From the NCBI GenBank assembly GCA_947172415.1, contig OX359199.1, positions 2,010,001 to 2,074,000 on the forward strand: a stretch of DNA of 64,000 nt, in the 5' to 3' direction. The stretch's first letter is position 1. Every line of letters starts with the position of its first letter. Both the position numbers and the translations under genes were made by a program. The notes beneath the pieces were generated by a model, which was not told where the DNA came from, ran no database searches, and worked only from the letters and a program-made list of their open reading frames with translations. Origin of the DNA: Chondrosia reniformis (taxonomy: Eukaryota > Porifera > Demospongiae > Chondrillida > Chondrillidae). This document shows, piece after piece, positions 35,663-46,984 of this stretch.

Positions 35663-36771
35663 TAATTAATTAATTATATTATATTATATTATTTATTTAT
35701 ATTAGATTACCTTAGTATATACATACACATTACATATAATATCTGAAGTATACATGATTAGGAATTTATTGTACCATAATTATTTGTATAGGCAATACAA
35801 TCCAAGTAGATCCTAAAGAAATTTATATTCATTTAAAAGTGAGACATGGAGAAGAATGAGCAATACATTATATGTTGAGGCAGTGGAACACTACTGCTAC
35901 AGAACGTTGAGGTGGGGGGGGCATTGCCCCCCTTTCATAAATTTTGAGGGGGCATACAAGTGCCCCCCCTGCCCCCTAGTTCCGTGCCTATGATATGTAT
36001 TCAAATCCGTTGATTGTATGGGAATGTATTTATTATTCCATTTGGTAGACGTTTACCTGCTATTACCAAGCTGACCTCAGTTACAGGCTGTATGCAGTAT
36101 TTTCATGTGCTGTCAAACTTGAAGATATCCGGTAAATGCTCCACTGACTACTTATGTTACATCTTATTAATATTCATTTTGCTGATGTTAGAATTTCATC
36201 ATGCAGTAAAAAATTGTTTAGGTCATTTGCCAGTAGTTTGCTGAGCTGTATATGAAGAATACAATAATTAGTCACTCAGTTATGCTGTTTATCAGCTATT
36301 GGAGACTTGGGGAGACTGGGAAACAGTATTACAGAGATAGAGAGCTATGTAACACTTTTTGCTACAAATACAGTGTTATATACGTACAAATTTCTTTTAA
36401 TGTTGACTGTAATGACCATTTACCATATGCATGGTATGTATAATGTTTGCGAGATGAATTTTGCATATTACTGGATTAATGAAATTTGACAATTGTATAT
36501 TCAAGAATGGATGCATATGTGTATGTGAGAATGGATATTTTGTGTGAAAGGTATGTCATTTGCGAAGTTCATGAAATTTTGTCCAGTGAATATTATTATA
36601 TTATGTATGTAGCTATAGGTTGATCTAGAGTAGCTACTTAAATATATTACAAACTACTACAATACAAATAAGCCCAAGACCCAACCCATTTCCAGTGGGA
36701 GGGACAATCTTAACCAGTGTGTATGTGAGATTAAATCTAATATAAGTTAGGAATTAATGCACAATATAAGA
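35663..36771. other. Gene-free stretch 3' of the Ig/FN3 receptor
   Basis: It has a C-rich/G-rich patch (35910-35985, GGGGGGGCATTGCCCCCC). From about 36440 onward the sequence is shared with 40028-40560. ORFs at 36014-36244 and 36252-36443 show no recognisable domain. Confidence 0.45.
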
Positions 36772-38744
36772 TCACAAGTTAACATAAGTTTGTCTATCTT
36801 CAACCTGACTCATCTCAATAGGTACATAAGCAGGATTACTCTCCATATCCACTTTTTTCTCTTTTTGAGTTATATCGTCATCACAAGGTTGTCCTATATA
36901 CAACATAAAAAATCATAAGATAATTACTCTATATAAGTGCATGTACAATATTTTATGTAAATACTAACTATTTGATGCTCCAGTTAACTGTTTTCTGTTG
37001 AGAATGGCAATTCTTTGTTTGAAAACACAAAGAGCTACAACACATGTAATCATAAAGATGCTCCAACTGATTATCAACAGTGACGCTAGCACACCAGCTA
37101 TAATTATCCAATCAGCTTGAACAGATAGTTCAGGAACTATTTCACCTAATATAATATATATATACATATAATATAGACGCTACACTAAATATATGTATAT
37201 ATACATATGCTAGTACGTATATATGTATACGATTGAACTCATGATCATGATTATATTATACCAGCATTGTAACACAAAGAACCTACTGGAACATAGACAA
37301 TTGTCAATGATTTCAACTTTGGTCACTTCACTCTCCTCCGTACTACCATCAGCGTACACAATGGCACAAGAGTAGTTAGCCTCTCCATTGAGGAAGTGAC
37401 TCTTTCTTGTTGTCACCATCAATATTGTCTCAGTATTGTTTTGGGATACAAACATATGATATGTATCAGGTAGATCGATCCTCTTTCCATCCTTCATCCA
37501 CACTACAGGATTGGTCTGATTGAAGATGGGTCCACTTGATGTAGTATCAATAATGTCATGATGGTGACAGATGAGTTGGAATTGTCTGTCATAGCAGACT
37601 TGAATTTGACTAACAGTATGTTTAATTGGATCTAAGTAAAATTTATATTTAAGAGTAATGCATGTATACGTACATGCACTCCTGTATGAATAAGCTCGAA
37701 CTCGAGCTGGACTTACAATTGTCAGCTGACGTAACAGATTGCATCTGTCCATGCACATAGAAATCATTACAAAACAGGCTTTTAAATATATATGCCATCA
37801 TGGAAGGTACGTATATACCTTTGATTCGTATAATAAAATATTGAAACTCACTAAAGGTAGTAACATTCATCTCCACTGCATCACTTCTGATAGTTCTATT
37901 CTCCACACTATGAGCAGTAATGTTAACTTGATATGTAGTGTTAGGAACCAGGTTTGATAGTGTAATGTCAGTAGTGGATGTAGTAGTTGAGTTACATGTT
38001 GATACATCAGGTACTCCATTCTCAAAAGTACACCATGAGATGGTGAAGGAGAAGGTGTAGTCTTCAAAACAAACTGGATCATGCGCCCAAGTGAGGGAAA
38101 TGGATGTAGATTTGATTTGTCTTCCAATTAGAGAAGGTGGTAGTGGTATCACTAAAATGAGATCATTAAAATCACACACTCGTATGTTCACATACGTATA
38201 TATATATTCCATGCTGTATATAAAGTCTGTATATATGTACCATATACTGCATGCAAGGTTGTATATGAGAAGACACTTACTGGCTGCAGTTACTGTTTGT
38301 TCGCTGCTTTTAACTTCAGTAAAAGTGGAATTTGTAGCTCTTTGCAATATAACACATCCAAACATTGCCATCATACCACTTTGAAATCCTTTTCTTGTCA
38401 CACGTACTGATAATGTAGAGGCAGTTCTGTTAATCGTAGCAGTGCTAATTGAAGGGATGTCCATTCCATTCATCTCCAGTCCAACTAATGGGAGGTAGGT
38501 TGGTGGATCCAGTGGTGGATGAGTACAAGTCAGTACCATCACATCTCCCTCACATACAGGCTGGGAGGATGGTCTAGTGAGAGTGAGGACTGATCCATAG
38601 ACACAACTACATACTTGTGTATATGCATATACAGAGTGAGTGACATGTATAATGGCAAGTTCTATGTCTATTCTTGTATATATACCTACCAAAACAAGAT
38701 ATTAATGAGGCACAGGCTGACCACTTTGCATTGACGGACACCAT
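36772..38744 (-). CDS. Ig-FN3-Ig single-pass receptor, 6 exons, 442 aa
   Basis: Exons are 38686-38744 (signal peptide MVSVNAKWSACASLISCF), 38281-38606 (Ig: MVLTCTHPP ... MMAMFGCVIL), 37852-38151 (FN3: SISLTWAHDP, LSNLVPNTTYQVNITA), 37287-37631 (Ig: FQLICHHHD, NGEANYSCAI), 36969-37145 (transmembrane helix IIIAGVLASLLIISWSIFMI) and 36772-36893 (tail). Total 1,329 nt, all phases consistent. The internal domain exons are mostly phase 1-1, the pattern of exon-shuffled extracellular modules. The short tail has NPAYVPI (NPxY, a PTB-type motif) and ends TYVNL (YxN, a Grb2-SH2-type motif). Many N-glycosylation sequons (NRTAS, NSTF, NTTY) support a surface protein. Ligand unknown; it resembles the expanded sponge Ig/FN3 families. 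Confidence 0.88.
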
Positions 38745-40027
38745 TTTGTAAAGATATACGTAAATATGTATGTAAATCATGAAGTTCAAAGTCCACAGTA
38801 TGTGGAAAGAGTGAGCACATGAATACACTCACTTGTTCTTGCTAGTTATGTTAGTAAAAAATATATTCATTTTCATTTCATATATACAGTTTCAGTTACA
38901 AATATGGTAATCTTAAGTAAATGGCATTTGGGAAGGCCATGTGACCCATTCAATTGAGTATATATATAGTTAATAAATTTTTAATTAAGTCTCTGTACAC
39001 GTTTCTCTGTAAATGAAGGTCAAACTTCAAGTATATAAATCGGGTTATGTTAAATGTATTTATATATGTCATTTAAATTGAGAATATTAATACTTATATA
39101 TACAGAAGAAAAAGTTGCCTTAAAAACAATGAAATGTAAAATATATGCACCATACTTAATTCAATGGTGGCAGTTATTTTCTTTTGTATAATTAATTTAT
39201 AGGGAAAAACTTTTTGTCATGTCTGGCAACTAATTAATTATATAACCCGCTAAAAATAGTTGAAAGTGAGAGTTCTTGTACCAGGGAATTGCAGTGATCA
39301 AGGTGAACTTGAGAACTACGTACTTTAAAACAGAAGCACCTAGCTAACCAGCCCAGCTGCACAACTGCATGTGCAGTATATATAGATAAAGATACACATT
39401 ATATGAGGGACTTCAGCATGCAGAGCCACTGTATCATGTAATACACATAAAACATGGTTGTGTATTCTTTTGGCTATAATATATACTCGCAATATTTCAA
39501 TTAAGCTGGTAGGTTTGCTTTACATGCATATGGCCATGTCCTGGTGTGGAGTGGCAGTCACTGTGCATGGAAATACTTCTGTATACTGTATCAACCCAAA
39601 ATCCATAAGATGCATGGATCCGAGGGTTCAGCAGCCGATCTTCCAGTGTGGAGTGACACTCCACTGACATGCTTATACTTGACATATACATTGCCAGATG
39701 TAGGAATGGATGAAAATGTGTTTGGTATTTCTGCAATTAATCAAGCCAGTGTGCTACCACTCCTTGTTCGTGAACTTTCAGTCCAGTGTAGCTAGTTATA
39801 TTTATAGGGCACATGCACTTTTTGATATAGTCTTGCTACTCAAGGACCTTAACTTTTCGCTTTGTTGGAAAAATTTTTGCAATCTCCTGTAACCAATCCT
39901 ACCGCCGGATTACTAGCAATTTACATGTGCCTCTCAGTGTATAATTAACAGACCACACCCACCTTTCGGAGGAGTAAGAATTGTTCTGAGAACTGTAGAA
40001 AAAGTGAGAGCATAATATGTACATATA
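38745..40027. other. Intergenic region upstream of the Ig/FN3 receptor
   Basis: AT-rich. At 39540-39680 an imperfect inversion of TGGTGTGGAGTGGCAGTCAC-like sequence and an 83-codon ORF (39544-39795) are seen without recognisable domain or splice context. The rest shows nothing. Confidence 0.4.
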
Positions 40028-41175
40028 ATGTTTGCAAGATGAATTTAGCATATTTTTGCATATTGCATACAAAATTTCACAATTATAATATTATGCTAGA
40101 ATAGGTGCATACATGTGTATGTGAGTATGGATATTATATGTGAAAGGTATATGTCATTTGCAAAGTTTATGAAATTTCATCCAGTAAACATTACCACTTA
40201 CACATATATATGGTATGTAAGAGACTACTTTCAATGAATGCTATTAGTAGCTAGCTTTATAATACATTAATCAGTGTATTTAGCCACTTATGTAGTGTCA
40301 TTACCAACATTACCACTTACACATATATATGGTATGTAAGAGACTGCTTTTAATGAATGCGATTAGTAGCTTTATAATGCATTAATCAGTGTATTTAGCC
40401 ACTTATGTAGTGTCCCATTCTGGTGAGCATATTATATTATGTATGTAGCTATAGGTTGATCTATAGTAGCTACTTAAATATATTACAAACTACTACAATA
40501 CAAAAAAGCCCAAGACCAAACCCATTTCCAGTGGGAGGGACAATCTTAACCCGTGTGTATGTGAGATTAAATCAAAGTTAGGAATATATGCATAAGATCA
40601 CAAGTTTGTCTATCTTCAACCTGACCCGTCTCGACAGGTACATAAAGCAGAATTACTCTCCATTTCCACTTCTTTCTCTTTTTGAGTTGTGTCGTCATCA
40701 TAAGGTTGTCCTATACATTTGTATGTATACATATATATACGTACAACATATAAAAATCAGAAGATAATTATTACTCTATATACGTGCATGTACATTATTT
40801 CATGTAAATACTAACTCTTTGATGCTCTAATGAACTGCTTTCTGTTGAGAATGGCAATTCTTTGTTTGAAAACACAAAGAGCTACAACACATGTAATCAT
40901 AAAGATGCTCCAACTGATTATCAACAGTGATGCTAGCACACCAGCTATAATTATCCAATCAGCTTGAACAGATAGTTCAGGAACTATTTCACCTAATATT
41001 ATATATTATACATAATATATATAGACGCTACACTATGTATATGTATACATATGCTAGTACGTATATACGTACACGATTGAACTCATGGTCATGATTATAT
41101 TATACCAGCATTGTAACACAAAGAACTTACTGGAACATAGACAATTGTCAATGATTCAACTTTGGTCACTTCACT
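40028..41175 (-). pseudogene. Decayed partial duplicate of the Ig/FN3 receptor 3' end
   Basis: Collinear with 36440-37330: the 3' flank, the tail exon (about 40590-40710), the transmembrane exon (40816-40992, again 177 bp) and the last ~45 bp of the Ig exon (41131-41175). An extra T in the tail (GCTTTATG instead of GCTTATG) breaks the reading frame before the NPxY/YxN end. The Ig exon stops abruptly at 41175 where PARP sequence begins. So it has neither an ectodomain nor a full tail. Confidence 0.8.
40190..40415 (+). repeat. ~118-bp tandem duplication
   Basis: ACCACTTACACATATATATG...TATTTAGCCACTTATGTAGTGTC occurs twice in direct order, separated by ATTACCAACATT. The copies differ at a handful of positions. 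Confidence 0.75.
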
Positions 41176-41538
41176 CTTCATGGAACAGGGACCACTGAAC
41201 CTGAAAAGATTTATGCTGGTGAAGTCGGTTTTGACATAAGGATGAGTGCACATAGGTGTTTGCTTGGAGAAGGCTGCTATTTTGCAGTCAATGCTTCATA
41301 CTCCAGAGGTTATGCCCACAGACTGTCTTCTGGTATGCACCAGATGTTGGTAGCTCGTGTGCTGACAGGGGCTGCCACCCATGATCATAGGCAAACAGGG
41401 AAGGTCCTCCCAACTTGGACCTCCAGCGATAGAACAAAGGGTCAGATTGAACGGCAGTACAAATGTGTGCGAGCATTCACTGGTGGCTCAGAGATCTATG
41501 TGACCAAGGAGAACTCCTATGCATATCCGAATATCTAA
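41176..41538 (+). pseudogene. PARP catalytic-domain C-terminal fragment
   Basis: Open reading with no intron from the junction at 41176 to TAA at 41536-41538. LHGTGTTEPEKIYAGEVGFD carries the NAD-binding HGT box. LLGEGCYFAVNASYSRGYAH carries the Tyr/Ser pair, MLVARVLTG is the central strand, and IYVTKENSYAYP gives the end of the fold with a non-Glu third residue, as in mono-ADP-ribosylating or inactive PARPs of the PARP14/TIPARP type. The N-terminal half of the catalytic domain and any start are absent, cut off by the receptor duplicate. Best read as a relic or a last exon of a disrupted gene. Confidence 0.75.
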
Positions 41539-42218
41539 TTACATTTCAATAGTAGCTAGAGTATGTGATGAATATAGAACAGTCTTAACAGTTTAAAAAC
41601 ATGTAGCCACTATATTATTATATTTATGATGCTCGATCACTGCATTCCAGCTTATATACGTATATTCCTATAATCTGTGTACCAGAAAAAAGATAGTGAT
41701 TGTGAAAGATACAGCTAACCATATATACAGGAGTGGTATATTGAAATTTAATATACACTTCTGTGTTTGGTTAACAAACACAGCAGATTTGATGTATACA
41801 CACCTTGCAATCGAGTTAGAGGGAGCTGCATATATAAACCATTAAGTTTGATTGTATTCAAACATGTATGTACATTGATATACTGGGTCATATACATATA
41901 TAGACCATTTTGTAACTGCAGGGTAAGAGCTTATAAGGTTTCAGCTTTAATTTCATGTCCTTTGAAATATTGGCAATTGCAATATTGCTTCTTGTGTTTT
42001 TCCTCTTCTTATTTTACTGATTATATTTTACATGCAATTAATTGAAGGCCAAGAAATAAGAATTTACTCCATTTTAAAATCAAATTCCTTCCAAGTATAT
42101 AGACAGTTGATATTCTATACCGTGTTTACTAGCTATGGTATATATCAGTACACATAGAAATCATTACAAATTAAGGAATGAATTCGAATGTACAATTAAC
42201 AGATATATGTAGGGGTCA
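41539..42218. other. Intergenic, nothing recognised
   Basis: AT-rich sequence between the PARP fragment and the 3' end of the MBD4-like gene. An ORF at 41767-42045 has no family likeness. Confidence 0.45.
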
Positions 42219-45200
42219 TTAGCTAAGTGTTGACTTGGAGTCACTGTTACTATTTTTGGTCACACTGGGATACCATGATTCATCCATATCTAGTCTGCCT
42301 GACTTGAATTCTCCTTTGAGCCACTCATAATACTTGTTCAGCATATGATCTCTAGGTCTCACCTATACAGTTATATATAAAGTACACATGTACGTACGTA
42401 TGTTAGGGGATTGGTAAATGTTACAGTTTCATTTAGCCACTAAATGTGATTGAATGTTGTGGAAGCAAAATATGGCTACATATTTACGGAAACATAGATA
42501 AACAAGTAATTTGAGTAAAATACTTATGGGGATGTCTCTCCGCTCTCAAATTACTTGACTGTTGTGTTGGGCTTACGTATATACAGTCATAATCTTAATG
42601 ATTCTGTCCCTTAATTAAGTAGCCTCAAAAGTATAAAAAAGGCAGCCCCTAATTACATAATTGAGAGCCTATATACTATACAGAGTCTTTATGTTGGCTA
42701 AAGGTTTTTGGTAATTGAAGTCTATAATGACTAGACTAACTATTATAAATGCAAGTATATATGATACATAGTATGAAATTACATCTGTCCATTCAGCACC
42801 ACAGCAGAATATCCTGTAAGAATCATCTCCATACTTTCCAATTCCATAAAGCTGAATGGGATACACCCAGTCCTTAGTGATGTACTCCTCTGTAGATAGG
42901 TTATAACATTATTCAGAAACTACTGTATATAATATGGATTAATTACGTAGGTATATATTACACATGTACACTATACATATAAATTATACATAGATCTTGA
43001 CATGAACATTATATACAGATTAGAAGATGTTTTAAACAAAAAAGGTGCACAAATATAATACAAAAAATAACAGCATACATATTGTATCTATATTGTCATT
43101 GTTACCACCTTTCACCATATACCATTTTTATTGTTTCTAGGAGCTACGTATAACTCAAATAAATAGAAAGCTCTAAAATTTATAGGAAAGGCTCTCTGTG
43201 GCGTGTCCTTCACAATCGTAGAAAGGGTGGTCGGAACGATACCGAATTCTTCAGCAATTTCCTTCTTCTTCTTCCCAGCTGGGCACTTCTCAACAGCATC
43301 AATGAGTTCAATCTTCCTCTTTAAAGGCAAAGTGTGAAGTTTTCGACCGGACATAACTGTCGTTCTTCGAGATTAACACCATTGTGTGAGCGCGGGTTTG
43401 TAAATTGACTCGAGTTATGTGGAAATCAAGTTATTGAAAATCGAGCTATCAGACGAAATTTGTATGTGATTGTACATATTCTGGAAGGAATAGCTCGCGA
43501 GTTCGACTTATTTGGACTCAACTGTTGAAAGCTTTAAGGTCATATTTTGATAGCATTGAGGTTTGTAAGAATGGTCAACTCATAACTTAAATAAGATGAC
43601 TATATTAGTTGATAACTATCTAAACATAACAAATACAATATACACAAAGTCATTTTCACTCACTGGAAAACTTTATAATAATGTCTGCACGTTTTCGGAA
43701 AAGACCTAATGGTTTCATGATTTGGGAAATCTTGGAAGCATCACCTTTCAAAACAGATGAAGCATCTGGGAAGCTATCAAAAAAGGTCCACAGAATGGGA
43801 ATTGCTGCCTTTCCTAAATAAATAGAATTGTGTATAATCCACTGCCATATAAGGCAGAGCTGCATGCAGAACTTGGGGCCAGGGGGACAAAACGAAAATT
43901 TAATCCCCTCCTGCCCCCCCCCTCTATGCAGCCCTGCAAGGTAAGGTTCTGACTACTCTTATTCCATTTTCCATTGGTCAACAATATATTAAGGATGTAC
44001 TTGTATACATACTATAATTATAAATATATAAATCTGCAATTTACCTATAAGACTTGTAATTCTTATACAGTGGAATCTCATTATAGTGAAGCTAAAAGGG
44101 AACCAAACTTAGTTACTTACGTATGTTGAATATTCACTATATTGAATGTATAATAGTATATAACTTTTGCTGGGGATAGCAAAGTACTTCATTATACTGA
44201 GACAGTCACTATAAGTAATTTCATTATAACGAGATTCTACTGTAGTTGATCAATGAACACATGTTTACATAAGTACCTGTTGTCCTGTTTAGGAAAATGG
44301 TGGCAATAAGTAGCTTCCATGGGTCCATATACAAGCTCTCTTGTATCAGATCAAAAGGAGACTTTAAAGGCTTAAACCTTGGATAATCTAAATGTCTGAA
44401 TCTCTTTTTCTTATAAGACAGTCTCACAGACATTTTCTTTTTCTTTGGGAAATATGGACTAACAGATTGAAAATCTTTTGCTTTCCTCTTCAACCTTTCT
44501 CGCTTACTTTGGTCAGATACAACACACATTACCTCTGCAGTCAAAATCAGAACAACATTCCAATAGTATAGGAGAAGCAGAGAAGAGAAATAAAGAAACC
44601 TAACTGTATCCTCATCCAAAGGTCTATAGGTTTGCCCTAAGTCTCATAGGTCGTATGTGTTTTATACTATTACGTACTAGATTGTTCTTGTTTCCTTAGT
44701 ATTTTATACTTGATAACTGCGTAGGAAAATGGTGATTTTGATATTCATATTACAGCTCAGAGACTGGAATCTAACATTGTCAATCTATACATTCTCACAA
44801 TTAGTATATATAACAAAAAATGTGATATATACACAAAACAAAATTACACCCTCCTTTAGCAAACCTTTCTGAGGCTTAAACTAAATATACAAGAATGGCT
44901 TAAGTTTTACAGTAAAATTTTTAAGGTAGTGTCAAAAATAATTAAATTTACTATCGCATTTTACAAGCTTGCAGATATAAAAGGTTACTCAAGTGTCAAG
45001 TTAGCTACTACGTGGCTGACTGCTTTTGAAAGGTGAAATTTAACCCATGAAAAATCTAATACACCATTTGGTGAATCCTCTATGCTAAATGATATCGATT
45101 ATGTAGAAGCCTCGAACCATTTTTAGGTAAATGTCAGTATTTGTTACTATTATCACAATAAGAATACCTTCAGAGGACAGGTTACAGCATAGATCCTACA

Positions 45201-45371
45201 TCAAGCTACAGGCTATACGTATGAAAGGTCTATATATTGTAACGGAGAATAATCCTATGTAAAGCATATAGATACATTCTTATGTTAGACGAATAAGGCA
45301 TTCAGATCATTACCTTTACCCTCCGAGTAACCATCCAAGGCGTTAAACAAACGCTGTTTCCCTTCCTCCAT
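42219..45371 (-). CDS. MBD4: MBD4-type G:T/U mismatch DNA glycosylase (HhH-GPD), no MBD, 5 exons, 238 aa
   Basis: Exons are 45314-45371, 44277-44534, 43664-43813, 42783-42889 and 42219-42362, total 717 nt. A lysine-rich linker ([20 protein letters not shown]) leads into [20 protein letters not shown] and FLNRTTG, then [29 protein letters not shown], and [20 protein letters not shown]. The Asp of GDDSYRIFC corresponds to the catalytic Asp of MBD4, and the helix-hairpin-helix is IMKPLGLF...[18 protein letters not shown] closes the domain. The enzyme family removes T or U opposite G, chiefly at deaminated CpG. Vertebrate MBD4 has an N-terminal methyl-CpG-binding domain; here exon 1 encodes only [19 protein letters not shown] and no MBD is visible. 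A longer alternative 5' end further up cannot be excluded. Confidence 0.9.
43112..43524 (-). mobile_element. Tigger/pogo transposon remnant in MBD4-like intron 3
   Basis: The minus-strand ORF 43112-43354 (80 aa) starts [20 protein letters not shown] and continues to [20 protein letters not shown], the CENP-B/psq helix-turn-helix of Tigger transposases. It breaks off before the DDE domain. The 5' end of the element is CAGTTGAGTCCAAATAAGTC reading inward from 43524, a plausible terminal repeat. No matching 3' repeat was found. Confidence 0.75.
44066..44244. mobile_element. 179-bp MITE with TACAGTGGAATCTC ends in MBD4-like intron 2
   Basis: TACAGTGGAATCTCATTATA faces TATAACGAGATTCTACTGTA. It is the same family as 31657-32124. 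Confidence 0.75.
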
Positions 45372-46980
45372 TTTTCTCAGAAGCGACTAACCATAATCTA
45401 TGGTCAAAGGTACTAGGGTCTCCGCAATTAAATATTGAAATGACCAAGGATCACGTTCATTTGAATGAGTCGTAGCATTAGATTCTGGTATACAAACTTA
45501 ATGTATGGTGAGATATAGGGCAAATATGAGCGAATATCAAAATTAGCAAAACTCTTTGGATGTGTTTTATGGATGTCTGTGAAAGCTGATGAACCAAAGA
45601 ATTAGACGCATACTACTTGCAGTAGATTTCGTAACCAAAAAGAAAGTTGATAATTTTTTATTGATTGGAATATATAGAATAAGATAACTTTTATGGTCTA
45701 CCCACCTAGCTATAGCCCCCTCCCCCTGCCCCAGGGGCAGCAGCAGTGGGTGGATACATTCAAGAGGGCCAGTTACCAGTTGTTTCAGGGACACTCAAGC
45801 AATCGATTAATTCATTAATGTGCAAAGAGTGCTAATGGTGGAATGCACACGCACCATGCAGATGTAGCCATGTCATATAGCCATAGCCTATATATGTTTG
45901 TGATACATACATGTAAATTCATGGAAAAGTAATAAAAATGGTTACTTTTATGTTTTTTGTGTATATAAATATAGAATGGATGTATGTATGCCTTTAATTG
46001 CTGATTGATGAAGACCTATATATATGAGTTGAAACGTTCAATTCCTGTTTCCAATAGTGTTGCTGATCCTCAAAGTTAATCAATTTTCCATCAATAATAT
46101 TATATGTCCAAGCCTTCTTATATCATCTTGTCACTGAAACACCCACACCTGCAGTGCAACACATTGCCACTAGCTTATGAAGACTGGGGAGTACTTGTGT
46201 GCTGATAGTGGTTGTAAGGCCGCTGCATGACCAAGTGTCCATGGGTCTCCAGTGAGGTGTGGTCCCAGAGGGTGTAATGACAACAGTTTAACCACTTTTA
46301 AGGGAAAGGGAAATTAACTGATACTATATGTAGGCCAGTGAGTTAGATTATAAACTGTATGCATACATCGAGGTAGTACAATGTATATATGTATGTGTAT
46401 GAATGTACGTACATTTCTTGCATCAAAAATTGAAATACAGTTTAAAGACCTCCAATTAGCAGTATAGGTAAATTTAATAATATACAACAGATGAGCACTT
46501 TTGTTGAAGGAAAATTACATAATGTATGTTCTAAAATAGAAAAACTCTCATATATGTACGCTAGCTAAATAATACATTACATGTACACAGGAAATATCTG
46601 TTCATGCAGTAAGCTATCACAAAGTTGGCATATAACCAGAGGTCACAGGTCAGCTCTGCTGTAACTCCCTAACATATTGTACACTTTCTGAACTATTTGA
46701 CATGCAGTGTAGTTCTCCAGTTCCAATTAGTGGATCTAGATGCATGGGCAGAACAGACAGTAAATTTTATATCCGTTAAGAATAGTAATAGTATAATTTA
46801 CTAACAGCAAAACATAACATGTGCAAAATGATGATATATACATATTAGAATTGACAATGTCAAAACTAGAGTATGTAAGCAATACAGTAACTAAAAGTGC
46901 CTAAGATTAGTGTGAAATGACTCACCCCTAACATGTTTAGAATACAGCTTCTTCATCACATGAAAAAAGTATGAGGAATG
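45372..46980. other. Intergenic region upstream of the MBD4-like gene
   Basis: A degenerate hammerhead-like word set lies at about 46000-46050 (TTGATGAAGACC, GAGTTGAAACGTTCAATTCC). A G/C-richer patch at 46140-46290 looks like an old element. No exon is recognised. Confidence 0.45.
46000..46050 (+). ncRNA. Degenerate hammerhead-like motif
   Basis: GATTGATGAAGACC, a short AT loop, GAGTTGAAAC and GTTC follow the order of the intact motifs, but the first core base is changed and helix I does not pair. Confidence 0.3.
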
Positions 46981-46984
46981 TAAC

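Noticed and set aside
39544-39795. 83-codon ORF upstream of the receptor duplicate
   Set aside because: No domain, splice context or similarity to neighbours could be recognised.
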